Source: Klebsiella ornithinolytica NBRC 105727 = ATCC 31898 (GTDB lineage: Bacteria; Pseudomonadota; Gammaproteobacteria; Enterobacterales; Enterobacteriaceae). Taken from it: a stretch of DNA of 64,000 bases. The notes under the pieces are model-generated. The model did not search any database, was not told the origin of the DNA, and worked only from the letters and a program-made list of their open reading frames with translations. Shown here in pieces: positions 43,634 through 52,111 of this stretch. A program made the translations under genes and the position numbers. The stretch spans positions 430,151-494,150 of the forward strand of contig NZ_BCYR01000003.1 of NCBI RefSeq assembly GCF_001598295.1, given 5' to 3'. How positions within the stretch are numbered: position 1 is the first letter of the stretch; each line of letters opens with the position of its first letter.

Positions 43634-44211
43634 TATTTCTCTCCTTTAGTGGAGTTGTAGAGACTGGTCATTTTGTTCACCAGTGTCGATTTACCGCCGG
43701 CTTTGTTTTCACCATCCTGCCCAAGCCGGACATTCTCGCTTTCCTGCATGCGCTGATCGAGAGAGCGCTTGCGCGTCGCCTGGGGTTGAGTAGCTGGCGC
43801 GGTAGATGCCAGAACGTCGATAGCAGCCGCAGCGCTCATCCCGGTGTTGAATGCGAGCGAGGCGGCCAGCGATGGATTCGCAGCGGCATGCTTACTACCG
43901 AAGATGCGGGCGCAACGTTTACGCTCAGCAATGCGGGCACTTTTAGCCGCTTTGCCTTCTTTGCGGTCGTCGTCATCGTCGGGATCATCCTCTTCGGAAG
44001 CATCCGGATCGTCATCATCATCTTCCGCATCGTCGTCGCGTTCGTCTTCTTCGGCGTCGTCGTCACGCTCATCGTCTTCCGCATCATCATCGCGCTCGTC
44101 TTCTTCCGCGCGACGGGCTTTCGCCTTTTTGGCTTTTTTATCGTCTTCCTCTTCGGAAGCCGACGCGCCAAGTCCAATAAGGTGGGCAAAACTAAACGGT
44201 TTCTTTGCCAT
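43633..44211 (-). CDS. Acidic repeat protein, probable scaffold
   Basis: 192 residues from ATG 44211, with AGGAG 8 bases upstream. Residues 38-64 are three tandem copies of the 9-residue unit DERDDDAED/E, followed by a run of Asp-rich sequence to about residue 82. The C-terminal half (FGSKHAAANPSLAASLAF..., RMQESENVRLG) looks like the end of phage scaffold/protease proteins. Lying between protease and gpD, it occupies the position of lambda Nu3. Its start overlaps within 2 bases of the protease stop. Confidence 0.7.
   Translation of the reverse strand: MAKKPFSFAHLIGLGASASEEEDDKKAKKAKARRAEEDERDDDAEDDERDDDAEEDERDDDAEDDDDDPDASEEDDPDDDDDRKEGKAAKSARIAERKRCARIFGSKHAAANPSLAASLAFNTGMSAAAAIDVLASTAPATQPQATRKRSLDQRMQESENVRLGQDGENKAGGKSTLVNKMTSLYNSTKGEK
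44020..44100 (-). repeat. Three tandem 27-bp repeats encoding DERDDDAED
   Basis: The scaffold-like gene contains three 27-base units differing only at synonymous positions and one residue. Variation in unit number by slippage or recombination is likely among relatives. Confidence 0.8.
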
Positions 44212-44212
44212 T

Positions 44213-45082
44213 TCAGGCTCCTGTTTTTTCAAGTAAATGTCTGAACGCAGCATCCGGAGGGCATACCTCATCAGCCAGTCCAAGCTCCACACCATCAGCA
44301 GCCATAAAACAGGCGGCCTGCGTACTTTTAATCACCTTCGGGCTGATCCCGCGATTTCTGGCGACGGTATTCACAAATAATTCCCCCATCGCGTTAATAT
44401 CCCCCTGGATGGCATTGAACGCTTCTTCAGAGAGTTCACGTAATGGCGAGCCTTCTGCTTTACGGCTTCCGAAGGTAATGATCGTCACTTTCAGACCGTC
44501 GTCTTTAATTCGCTGCGTCCAGTCCAGGTGCATGGTGATGACGCCGACTGAACCCACGCCGCCGGTTCTGGGAACGGAAATACGGTCAGCAGCGCTGGCA
44601 ATCGCATACGCCGCGGAATACGCATTTTCGGTCAGAATGGCATGGATGGGTTTCGTGCCCCGGGCGTTGTAGATTTCATCAACGAGATCAAAACAACCGG
44701 CCACTTCACCACCGGGCGAATCAATATCAAGGCAGATGCCGTTAACTTCCGGGTCCGCCAGCGCGGTCAGAAAGGACTGGCGGATGCCGTCATAACCGGT
44801 CATGCCGCTATACGGTCGCAGACTTCCCAGTTTTTGAACCAGCGTACCGCAGATGGGGATCACGGCGACCCCGGCCACGTTGTCATATCCGGGGTCGCGT
44901 TTTGACTCCCGACCACGTTTGTCGTCGTAGCCGTACCAGTCATCGTCTTCCATCGCCAGAGAGGATTCGATTCTGCTGATGCCAAACCGGTCCATAACCG
45001 CGGCCATGATGACCTCGGCTTTATTCGGATGAAGGGCCAGCGGCGTATTAAACAGACGTTGCGCCAGATGAGGTAGATTCAC
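44213..45082 (-). CDS. Capsid maturation protease, S49 family (lambda gpC type)
   Basis: 289 residues. SppA/ClpP fold: DIDSPGGEV near residue 125, the nucleophile Ser in NAYSAAYAIAS (about 155) and general-base Lys in GSRKAEGSP (about 207). It cleaves scaffold and portal during head assembly. Overlaps portal stop by 4 bases. Confidence 0.9.
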   Translation of the reverse strand: MNLPHLAQRLFNTPLALHPNKAEVIMAAVMDRFGISRIESSLAMEDDDWYGYDDKRGRESKRDPGYDNVAGVAVIPICGTLVQKLGSLRPYSGMTGYDGIRQSFLTALADPEVNGICLDIDSPGGEVAGCFDLVDEIYNARGTKPIHAILTENAYSAAYAIASAADRISVPRTGGVGSVGVITMHLDWTQRIKDDGLKVTIITFGSRKAEGSPLRELSEEAFNAIQGDINAMGELFVNTVARNRGISPKVIKSTQAACFMAADGVELGLADEVCPPDAAFRHLLEKTGA

Positions 45083-46716
45083 TTTTCCTCCGGATCTTTG
45101 ATTGTCTCGCTGGCGAACTTGTCCGCCTGCGCCCAGCTGGGTAATGGAAGCCCGCGTTTCAGGCAGGACTCAATTTCGAGCTGCCGTTGGTCAAGCACTT
45201 CTTCCCAGTCCTCACCGACGTTTTCCCCCACTTCAATTTCAAGCGTGGAAAGCCCCGCATCCAGACCAAGAATGGCGCCTTTTTTCTCTGCAACCGGATC
45301 CACCCAGCCGCGGCCCGGCCCCATCCAGCGCGCGCGGGAATAGGCGGCGCGGGCCTCTACAAAGTCAGGCGCACCTGCTGGCAAGGGCAAATCTTCGTTA
45401 TCGTGAACTTCCTCAACAAAAGCCGTCAGAATGGGCTGTGCAGTACCCATAGAGAAATCATCACGACGTCGGGTCAGCGTCTTCCATGCTTCCAGCAATG
45501 AAGATCGCGCGGAACTGTAGTTAACATCTGACCAGTCCTGAGTGACCTGCTGCGGAGAAAGTCCGGTACCGGACGAGAAGTTACGCAGCACGGCCGATTC
45601 GAACACCTCAAAGTTGCTGTACGGCCGGGCAGCGTTAACCGTTGTGATTTTTTCACCAGGGTAAAGAATTGGCATCCGGGCGCCATTTTGCAGAGTCAGC
45701 CGGCGGTCATTGTGAAATTCCACACGGCCGTCCTGATAGGCACCCAAACTGGTGTCATCGAAGTTTTCCCCCATCGCAGCCTGAACCATTTCGGAATCGT
45801 ACGGTGACTCGATATAGGCTGCGAAAATGGCATTCAGAATGGCGGCCTCCAGTTCGCTCTGGTCATATTTCACCAGCATTTTCAGACGCTGAATGACCGG
45901 CGTCAGGATGCCATTGCCGCGGTGTTGAGCACCCCGCTCATGGTCGAAATCATGGACGACATGCGGACGCCCCCAGGCGGTTTCACGGGGTATACGCCGC
46001 CATGTCATAGTTTTGGCACCGCTCCACCAGTCGCCGATATGCGCCTCACGGATGTGATAAGCAATCGGTGCGCCGTCCTCATCAATCTCCACGCCACCGC
46101 GAATATTCGGCATATCGAAATTCTGCTGTGGGTTACTGAGCCTGTCAGGATCGACGACCTGAACAGTGGTGGCATATCGTCCCCTGCCCCGCCCCAACCG
46201 GTCAGGCCGGTACTGGAGGACCATCAGCGCATCCCCGTCAATCAGCTTGTGGCGAAAGGCCAGGCGCAACATCTGCGGCACAGTCAGCTTGCGTTCAACA
46301 TCGCAGTACCGCCCGGTGTCATATGCCCAGGTGCGCCAGTGCGCCTCCAGCGCTTTGCCGTACTCTTCAGCCCATGTTGAATCGAAGGATTTATTACCGG
46401 TGACCATACGCAGCACCCGGTAATCGGGTTTCATGATGGGCCTGAAATTGGCGCCGACGGCGTTATCCAGAAGACGGGTTACGGCGCCGTTCGCCCACCC
46501 GTCATTACGGACCAGGTCACGGGCACGCGAAACAATGCGATCGCGATAAATGTTGATTTCGTTGTCCGGCGACCATAGCGCTGGTTGCCAGTTCGCCAGC
46601 TGATCACTAAACGAATCGGCGGCGTCATAAGGTACCCGGCTGCCGCCCGTCAGCATGCTGGGCCGCGGTGCGCGATACGGGGTACCATCCGGGCCAAGTA
46701 TTTGCACTTTATTCAT
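45079..46716 (-). CDS. Portal protein, lambda gpB type
   Basis: 545 residues, family length. RDRIVSRARDLVRNDGWANG near residue 60 and SGTGLSPQQVTQDWSDVNYS near residue 390 are characteristic. Forms the dodecameric ring at the packaging vertex. Its start codon shares a base with the gpW stop. Confidence 0.92.
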   Translation of the reverse strand: MNKVQILGPDGTPYRAPRPSMLTGGSRVPYDAADSFSDQLANWQPALWSPDNEINIYRDRIVSRARDLVRNDGWANGAVTRLLDNAVGANFRPIMKPDYRVLRMVTGNKSFDSTWAEEYGKALEAHWRTWAYDTGRYCDVERKLTVPQMLRLAFRHKLIDGDALMVLQYRPDRLGRGRGRYATTVQVVDPDRLSNPQQNFDMPNIRGGVEIDEDGAPIAYHIREAHIGDWWSGAKTMTWRRIPRETAWGRPHVVHDFDHERGAQHRGNGILTPVIQRLKMLVKYDQSELEAAILNAIFAAYIESPYDSEMVQAAMGENFDDTSLGAYQDGRVEFHNDRRLTLQNGARMPILYPGEKITTVNAARPYSNFEVFESAVLRNFSSGTGLSPQQVTQDWSDVNYSSARSSLLEAWKTLTRRRDDFSMGTAQPILTAFVEEVHDNEDLPLPAGAPDFVEARAAYSRARWMGPGRGWVDPVAEKKGAILGLDAGLSTLEIEVGENVGEDWEEVLDQRQLEIESCLKRGLPLPSWAQADKFASETIKDPEEK

Positions 46717-46976
46717 CAGAATCGAAACCTCACTGGCTTACGTGGCCTCACGACAATACCCAGATACGCCTGTAGAAGCTGAATCAGCCCCAATAGTTCG
46801 GACAGTGTGGTTTGCTGGTAGGACACGGAGCGTGTTCCGTCTCCCTGCGTATAGGAAAATGAAACACCGTGGCTCCCTGCGGCTAAGTCAACGTAAGCAT
46901 CCTGGGCTTTAGCTAATGCTGCCCGCGCCTGATCATCACTCATTCCAGCCAGCAGGCTGGTATTCCGGTTGAACAT
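46716..46976 (-). CDS. Head-tail connector gpW family
   Basis: 86 residues with the gpW pattern: helix with A-LAKAQDAYVDLAAG, beta hairpin FSYTQGDGTRSVSY, second helix TLSELLGLIQLLQAYLG. Stops further DNA loss after packaging and allows tail joining. Confidence 0.85.
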   Translation of the reverse strand: MFNRNTSLLAGMSDDQARAALAKAQDAYVDLAAGSHGVSFSYTQGDGTRSVSYQQTTLSELLGLIQLLQAYLGIVVRPRKPVRFRF

Positions 46977-46984
46977 GGTTTTCC

Positions 46985-49108
46985 TTATTGCGGCAGGAGT
47001 TTAGAAATTTGCTTACGCTTAACTGGCGCGGGTTCTTCAATAACCGCGCCGGGTAACTCGTAGCTGATTTTTTCTTCTGGTACGGCAGGTGCCGGCAGGA
47101 ATTTTTCAGGGTTGGCTTCAAGGTTTGCGGCCCGAACGTTGAGCTTTAATCCCATATGTTTGAGTCCACACAGTGCGGCGTAGCTGTAAACCAGGCAGTC
47201 GAGCGCTTCGTTCGCCCGCCCCGGTATCTGTTCCCAGACACTGAAGCGCTGGCCTGCAGTCACTTTGTAAACCAGACGTTCGGCCAATAGCTGATTGAAA
47301 TATCCCAGGTCCCGATCATCAGGGAAATGCATATAACCCGCTGCGGCTGCGCCCGGTGCGGGAGGGTCCAGGTGGAGGCGACCACGCACAACATCCTTGG
47401 CAGAGTTCACACCGATGATAATTGGCCGGAAACTGGCTTTGCTTTTCGATGTCGGGCGCTTTGTCGGCCAGACAGGGTTACGCCTGCCGCTTTGAGCAGA
47501 CTCACCTTTGATCGCCCAGACACGACGTCCCAAACGCTCCTTAGCAAATTCGTAGACCTTTTGCGTGTGGTGGCCGCCGGAGTCCATGCATGTCGCCATG
47601 ATGTTCAGTCCACGACCATCACCCCGGCGCCAGATCTGTTTCAGGTATGCATCGAGTCGTTTCCACGGTTCATCCGTTTCCAGATCGCCATAAATCACAT
47701 CGTGGGAAACCGACCATGATTCCTCATCCCTCCCCCAACCGGTGATCGTGATTTCGAAGCGATCATCCTGGGTATCTACGCCTGCAGTTAACAAAGCCAC
47801 GCCATCAGGAACGATGGCCGGGAAGACTTCACGACGCGCCAGCAGAATATCAACCGGCAGCTGTTTGCCGTGGTTGGGTCTGTGTGGCAATCCCATTTGC
47901 GTGTTCCACCAGGCTTGCTCTTTATCCGGATCCCCCTTCGCCTTGATATATTTTCCCGCGATATCCGACGGTTTATCTTTCTGCCAGGGGCTGAACAGTT
48001 TGGAAGCCTGATAGCCGGCATGGTGGTTATCGACAGCCTCTTTTCCGCAATCCGGACAAATCGCCCGGTAGACCGCATGCCGCGGTGATTCGGACCATTT
48101 CCAGACAGCAGCCACGCTATTTTCATCATTCGCCCGCCAGGCCTGATCGTACTCAAGCAACGGGGAGTGGCGAGAACCGCAACACTCAAACGGCCGGGTC
48201 TGATGCCAGCGGATAGTCTGTAATGCCCGGAGACGTTCGCCTTCAGACCAACCGGCGCCGCAGCACTCGCAGTGGATCATGGCTGATTTCGTCAGGTGTT
48301 TATCACCCTCTTTCGGCCACTGAACGTGTTTGAAAAAATCCAGAAACTGCCGATGCCCGCAGTGCGGACAAACAACAGAGGCCCGGCGCTGATCAGATTC
48401 GGCATAGCTGTCAGCAATCCGGCTTTCGTCCTCAACGGTCGGCGAACAGGCGCGAACGGAAAGCCAGGTCAGGCCAAACGTTGCGGTTCGTTCCTCCGCG
48501 AGGGTTATCGGATCCCCCTCTCGGGTAATCGGGTATTTATCCACCTCATCTGCCAGAAGTACGCGGATAGGTCGGCGTGCCAGGTTGTCCGGGCTACCGG
48601 CGCCAGCCAGCGCCAGAAATCCGCCCGTAAACGCTTTGTAGAGGATGGTTTCTTTCGAACTCTTCTGTTTTGAGTCGCCGATGATTTTCCGCAGTGCCGG
48701 CGTCACCCGCACCAGCGGGCTGATACGCTCTTTTGAAAACTGCTCTGCCGCCTCTTCTTTCGGCTGCAGGAGCAAAATCGGGCACGGGTCGAGGTGAGCG
48801 AAATAGCCGAACAGGTTTTCAAGCAATGCCGTTTTCATCAGCTGCGTGCAGCACATCACCGTGACGACATGCACGCCGGATTCGGTCGCCGCCAGCATCG
48901 GACCACGGGCAATTTCTACAGTCGAGGTCTCCCAGTTCCCTGACGTGCTTCCGGCCTCCTTCGCCAGCTTCCGAAAGTCATCCGCCCATTGCGGAACGCT
49001 GATACGCGGCGGTGGTGTCCATCCTTTTCTGACACTCAGTTGAAGCCGTTCAATCTTCAGCTGAGTTAAATTCTGGCTCTCCGAGGACTGAGATATGTTT
49101 GTGGACAT
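46985..49108 (-). CDS. Terminase large subunit, lambda GpA family
   Basis: 707 residues. ATPase domain in the first 350 residues with a variant Walker A (CCTQLMKTALLEN) and Walker B LLADEVDKYP; nuclease domain with GVDTQDDRFEI and CMDSGGHHTQKVYEF. GpA-type enzymes cut cos sites and pump DNA. Overlaps the small-subunit gene by 59 bases. Confidence 0.92.
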   Translation of the reverse strand: MSTNISQSSESQNLTQLKIERLQLSVRKGWTPPPRISVPQWADDFRKLAKEAGSTSGNWETSTVEIARGPMLAATESGVHVVTVMCCTQLMKTALLENLFGYFAHLDPCPILLLQPKEEAAEQFSKERISPLVRVTPALRKIIGDSKQKSSKETILYKAFTGGFLALAGAGSPDNLARRPIRVLLADEVDKYPITREGDPITLAEERTATFGLTWLSVRACSPTVEDESRIADSYAESDQRRASVVCPHCGHRQFLDFFKHVQWPKEGDKHLTKSAMIHCECCGAGWSEGERLRALQTIRWHQTRPFECCGSRHSPLLEYDQAWRANDENSVAAVWKWSESPRHAVYRAICPDCGKEAVDNHHAGYQASKLFSPWQKDKPSDIAGKYIKAKGDPDKEQAWWNTQMGLPHRPNHGKQLPVDILLARREVFPAIVPDGVALLTAGVDTQDDRFEITITGWGRDEESWSVSHDVIYGDLETDEPWKRLDAYLKQIWRRGDGRGLNIMATCMDSGGHHTQKVYEFAKERLGRRVWAIKGESAQSGRRNPVWPTKRPTSKSKASFRPIIIGVNSAKDVVRGRLHLDPPAPGAAAAGYMHFPDDRDLGYFNQLLAERLVYKVTAGQRFSVWEQIPGRANEALDCLVYSYAALCGLKHMGLKLNVRAANLEANPEKFLPAPAVPEEKISYELPGAVIEEPAPVKRKQISKLLPQ

Positions 49109-49613
49109 GTTCGATCAGCACCTCTGTCATCCTGTCCGCCGGCACATCCAGATCAGCGGCCATAAGCGGTGCCACCCGGGAAGGCCAGTTCATCCAGGCA
49201 TCACGCTGTTGGCGAAAGGCGTTGAAAAGAATCTCCTCGGCGGCGACCAGTTCAATCGTCTGGCCACTGTCTTTTTCATACTGAAGTTTGGCCAGCAGAG
49301 CCATATAGTTTTCGCGCACCCGCGCGGCTTCCTCCCGGGTAAGATCGGCACCTTCGGTAAGGATAATTTTTCTGGCAGTGTCTTCAAGTTCATCACCGAC
49401 ATCATCAACGACCGCCGGCGTTTTCTTTTTCTTCGCGTTCGATGTGCGCGGATCCTTTCCGTCACGGTTTTTCTTCAGTGCGGCATCGCTCGCTTCAACA
49501 TCAATCAGGTCACCGTCCATCACGATGAAACGGCCGGCTTTAATCCAGCGCCCAATCGTTTTGCGATCGACGCCTGAGTGCTGCGCATACTGGCTCTGAT
49601 TCATCATGGTCAT
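49050..49613 (-). CDS. Terminase small subunit (Nu1-like)
   Basis: 187 residues. An N-terminal winged helix-turn-helix (QYAQHSGVDRKTIGRWIKAG, residues 7-26) should bind packaging DNA, and a C-terminal helical part contacts the large subunit. The start codon lies inside the first of a series of TGGGACAT sites (49613-49760) that are candidate binding sites for this protein. ATGs at 49607 and 49604 are alternatives. Confidence 0.85.
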   Translation of the reverse strand: MTMMNQSQYAQHSGVDRKTIGRWIKAGRFIVMDGDLIDVEASDAALKKNRDGKDPRTSNAKKKKTPAVVDDVGDELEDTARKIILTEGADLTREEAARVRENYMALLAKLQYEKDSGQTIELVAAEEILFNAFRQQRDAWMNWPSRVAPLMAADLDVPADRMTEVLIEHVHKHISVLGEPEFNSAED

Positions 49614-49760
49614 GGGACATCACCTGGGACATTTTGGAGTTGGGACATTTACCTGGGACATTTTTGCAATGTCCCACACGAATGTCCCACTGGAATAAAT
49701 GGAATAATCCGTGCTGGCTCTGGCGTGGCTGACGATCCCTTGAGGTGGGACATGGGACAC
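49613..49760. repeat. Array of eight TGGGACAT-type sites (candidate cosB)
   Basis: TGGGACAT at 49613, 49625, 49641, 49654 and 49746; its reverse complement ATGTCCCA at 49669 and 49682; a one-mismatch copy TGGGACAC at 49753. Neighbouring starts are 12-16 bases apart within the main cluster, with orientation switching after the fourth. In lambda-type phages the small terminase binds repeated R sites at this location. The gap 49614-49937 holds this array and a GC-rich possible cos, and no gene. Confidence 0.75.
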
Positions 49761-49784
49761 AAAATAAAAAGTTGTAGCTACAAA

Positions 49785-49815
49785 AACACCGCGGCGCGCA
49801 ATGCCCGTACCTTAC
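49785..49815. other. Candidate cos cleavage region
   Basis: Between the site array and the next gene the minus strand reads CGGGCATTGCGCGCCGCGG followed by TGTTTTTG, reminiscent in base pattern and position of the lambda cos core followed by CGCGGGTTTTCG. No exact nick positions can be assigned from sequence. Confidence 0.35.
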
Positions 49816-49937
49816 AAAAGTCTCAGGAAGGACCCAAAACCCAGAAGGGGATCTCCGCACCCTGATTTGCCTGTCATTTCGCCACATCAGGCTCAATGGT
49901 ATGCTGGCAGTTCTCACACAGCCCGCAAGGATAAGAA

Positions 49938-50225
49938 ATGGCAAAATTTAGTGTTCGTGTCGAATTGAGAAATTCTCAGGATGCTGATTACGATGAACTT
50001 CATCAAAAAATGGAGGATCAAGGGTTTTCCCGAACTGTTGCAATGACGACGAGTGATAGCGTTCTCATACTACCTAATGCCGAATATAGCTATGAAAGCG
50101 AGACAAAAGATAAAGCTGCTGTCGGTGAGTTAGCTGAATCAATTGCAGAAAAGATACGCAAGAATCCCAAAATCATGGTAACTAAATCAGGTGGCCGCTG
50201 GTTCGCCAACCTTGATGATGCTTAA
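49938..50225 (+). CDS. DUF2622/GhoS-like small protein
   Basis: 95 residues, on the + strand against the late operon. Resembles short phage proteins annotated as DUF2622, related to the GhoS endoribonuclease antitoxin (ferredoxin-like, Cas2-type fold): FSVRVELRN at the start, MEDQGFSRTV, LPNAEYSYES. AGGATAAG precedes the ATG. No GhoT-like toxin is seen next to it. Its stop overlaps the convergent 47-residue gene by 4 bases. Function in the phage is unknown. Confidence 0.6.
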   Translation: MAKFSVRVELRNSQDADYDELHQKMEDQGFSRTVAMTTSDSVLILPNAEYSYESETKDKAAVGELAESIAEKIRKNPKIMVTKSGGRWFANLDDA

Positions 50226-50365
50226 CCCTCATGATCACCTGAATCAAGGGCGTTTTTTGCTAACCAAATGCGGGCTTCAGTGCCCGCATTTGGCTCTAAC
50301 TCCTGAAGACGCTTTACATCCTCAAGCAGCAGCGCGATAACATATTTAAATTCTTTTTCATCCAC
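50222..50365 (-). CDS. Small conserved-looking phage protein, 47 residues
   Basis: Starts at GTG 50365 with GAGAGG 8 bases upstream: (M)DEKEFKYVIALLLEDVKRL..., ending ...ALDSGDHEG. Charged amphipathic helices, no known motif. Codon use and ribosome site support translation. Converges on, and overlaps by 4 bases, the DUF2622 gene. Confidence 0.6.
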   Translation of the reverse strand: MDEKEFKYVIALLLEDVKRLQELEPNAGTEARIWLAKNALDSGDHEG

Positions 50366-50397
50366 TTCAGTACCCTCTCACTAATTCATTGAATAGG

Positions 50398-51036
50398 TTA
50401 TTTTGCTGTCCTGATAGCTTCAGCTATAGCTCGGCTCAGTGCGGCAGGCATCAATGCTTCAGCCATCGCCTTTGAGCGGTCCATATACCCGAGTACAGGA
50501 GTCACAGGAAGCGCATCACCAAACCTCACCAGCATCTTAGGTGCCCGATGTTTTGGCTTAGGCCTACGTGTACCGTTAGGAGAGCGTTTGGCCCTTTTCT
50601 TCTTCGCCGGTTTTGGTTTACGACGCTGCCAGACTGCATTGACATTGTTCACATCACCAATGAACACGTTCGACTTTGCTTTTAGCTGCGAAAGTTTATT
50701 TCGCGGCATGTTGCCGTATTTGTTCAGCTTGATGTTTTTGGGGTTGAGCAGCGCCTGGCTGTTCAGCTTATGCTCGCCACCAAACTCGAAAGGCTCCAGA
50801 TACTCAGCGGCGATATCACGCACATAAACTTTCGCGCGGAGGTTGTTCTTTCTGGCCCCCGATGAGCCCACAGCATTAACCGTGAACGGCGTCGGCGATT
50901 CCAGCTTTCGCCCCAGCGCGACTTTTTGCGCTGCGGCAATTTCTCGCACGACTGTTGTCATTGCCTGAGCAGTGGCGAAGGGTATTTGTTTCTGCAACTG
51001 CGTTAACTGGCGGGAAAGATCCTTCAGAGTTGCCAT
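50398..51036 (-). CDS. Basic phage protein of unknown role
   Basis: 212 residues, strongly basic between 125 and 165 (KPKPAKKKRAKRSPNGTRRP, then KPKHRAPK). The N-terminus LSRQLTQLQKQIPFATAQAM is helical. Resembles minor virion/neck proteins of other prophages, but placed between terminase and lysis genes; assignment uncertain. Followed by a 33-base gap and the small 47-residue gene. Confidence 0.55.
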   Translation of the reverse strand: MATLKDLSRQLTQLQKQIPFATAQAMTTVVREIAAAQKVALGRKLESPTPFTVNAVGSSGARKNNLRAKVYVRDIAAEYLEPFEFGGEHKLNSQALLNPKNIKLNKYGNMPRNKLSQLKAKSNVFIGDVNNVNAVWQRRKPKPAKKKRAKRSPNGTRRPKPKHRAPKMLVRFGDALPVTPVLGYMDRSKAMAEALMPAALSRAIAEAIRTAK

Positions 51037-51061
51037 GTTTACCCACCATTAGTTAAGCCAT

Positions 51062-51086
51062 TAAAAAAGCCACCCGAAGGTGGCCT
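51062..51086 (-). terminator. Terminator after the DUF551-like gene
   Basis: Minus strand GCCACC/GGTGGC with a TTCG tetraloop and six Ts after it. It separates the DUF551-like gene from the basic protein. Confidence 0.8.
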
Positions 51087-51104
51087 TTGCGATGGCGATA
51101 AGCG

Positions 51105-51296
51105 TCACTTTGTAGGCAATGGCATCCATCGCAACACTTCAAATCGCGAGTGTGCTACAACGCCAGTAAAACCGAAGATTGCTTGATTAGGTTCCCCAAA
51201 ACTATCGAAACAGCCAACAGCAATTCCTTTGTCAGTATCGAGAATAACCATTCCAAATGGTCGAGGAACTCGCTCACCAACGTTAATCCATTCCAT
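51105..51296 (-). CDS. DUF551-like small protein
   Basis: 63 residues: WINVGERVPRPFGMVILD at the start and RFEVLRWMPLPTK at the end, the DUF551 frame (W-I..P....V, ends W-PLP). Common prophage gene of unknown role. Has its own terminator. Confidence 0.7.
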   Translation of the reverse strand: MEWINVGERVPRPFGMVILDTDKGIAVGCFDSFGEPNQAIFGFTGVVAHSRFEVLRWMPLPTK

Positions 51297-51423
51297 AATG
51301 CCCCCAAGTTTTCATGTGGTGATTAAGATTAACACAATGATGAAGGGGCATATCTTCTATCGGTGAGATGTACGGGAGCATTATCGAAGCCACTCGGTGA
51401 ATGGCTCCTGTAATGTCCAATAA

Positions 51424-51449
51424 AAAAGGCCGCATCAGCGACCTTAGTC
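51424..51449 (-). terminator. Terminator after the 59-residue membrane protein
   Basis: Minus strand GGTCGC and GCGGCC pair around TGAT and are followed by six Ts. Confidence 0.75.
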
Positions 51450-51483
51450 TTTGTATTTTTTATTCGAAACCTTACTGGTTCAG

Positions 51484-51663
51484 TCATGTATAGAACCATC
51501 CTAATACACCAGTAATAATTGCAATAACGATAAACGTGATTGCTGTTTTACGCATTAGTACACCGTAAAATGCCAATGACATCCCGATACACAGAACTAT
51601 CAAAACTGGCCACATGCTGAGCAAAAGCAATAAGTAAGCGTCGATACCGCTGTGAATAATCAT
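51484..51663 (-). CDS. Small two-helix membrane protein
   Basis: 59 residues when started at ATG 51663. Two hydrophobic segments (about residues 8-32 and 38-56) and few charges. Family not recognised. Followed by a terminator at 51424-51449, so it is an independently controlled accessory gene next to the lysis cassette. Could influence lysis or exclusion; no direct evidence. Confidence 0.5.
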   Translation of the reverse strand: MIIHSGIDAYLLLLLSMWPVLIVLCIGMSLAFYGVLMRKTAITFIVIAIITGVLGWFYT

Positions 51664-51777
51664 ATTTACCCCAAAAATACGACAGTCTGACCTTCCATAG
51701 CTTTTACACTTCATCACTTGAGATCATGTAACCGTCCTTAGTGTAATCGGACATTATCACAGGCACTCAGTGAATGC

Positions 51778-52002
51778 CTATTCAGCAGGGGCGATGTCGA
51801 TGAAATACTCTTTCCCCTGCTCAAACTGCTCTGCCGCTGCGGGGTTAGAGATGACCATCTGCAGTTGACCGCTGGGGGTATACTTCGACCAGGTTTCGTT
51901 CTCCGTACTGCCAGTCGTTACCGCGATAAGGTGGACGACAGCCGTAGAGTTATCCGGCGATTTATTGATGCTGTTACATTGAAATTTTGCACGAACGGAC
52001 AT
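51778..52002 (-). CDS. Conserved-type phage protein, unknown function
   Basis: 74 residues from ATG 52002 (GGAGAAAACC upstream). The sequence MSVRAKFQCNSI..., HLIAVTTGS, GQLQMVISN, GKEYFIDI looks like a small beta-rich domain seen in tailed-phage genomes. The longer upstream frame has no ribosome site. Confidence 0.65.
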   Translation of the reverse strand: MSVRAKFQCNSINKSPDNSTAVVHLIAVTTGSTENETWSKYTPSGQLQMVISNPAAAEQFEQGKEYFIDIAPAE

Positions 52003-52111
52003 GGTTTTCTCCTGTTTGGGTTTCGGGTACGGGCTTCTTCCCGCTATAGAGTGTGAAATCAGCAGCATGATGGTTCCCTTATTTCAGGCACTGCGTGCGG
52101 ATGTAGTCCTG

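Noticed and set aside
43836..44244. Ser-rich and hydrophobic frames opposite the acidic repeat gene
   Set aside because: They are translations of the Asp/Glu-rich repeats in other frames.
49613..49760. CRISPR array
   Set aside because: The TGGGACAT words are 8 bases long, too closely spaced and in both orientations; no repeat-spacer pattern or cas genes anywhere in the window.
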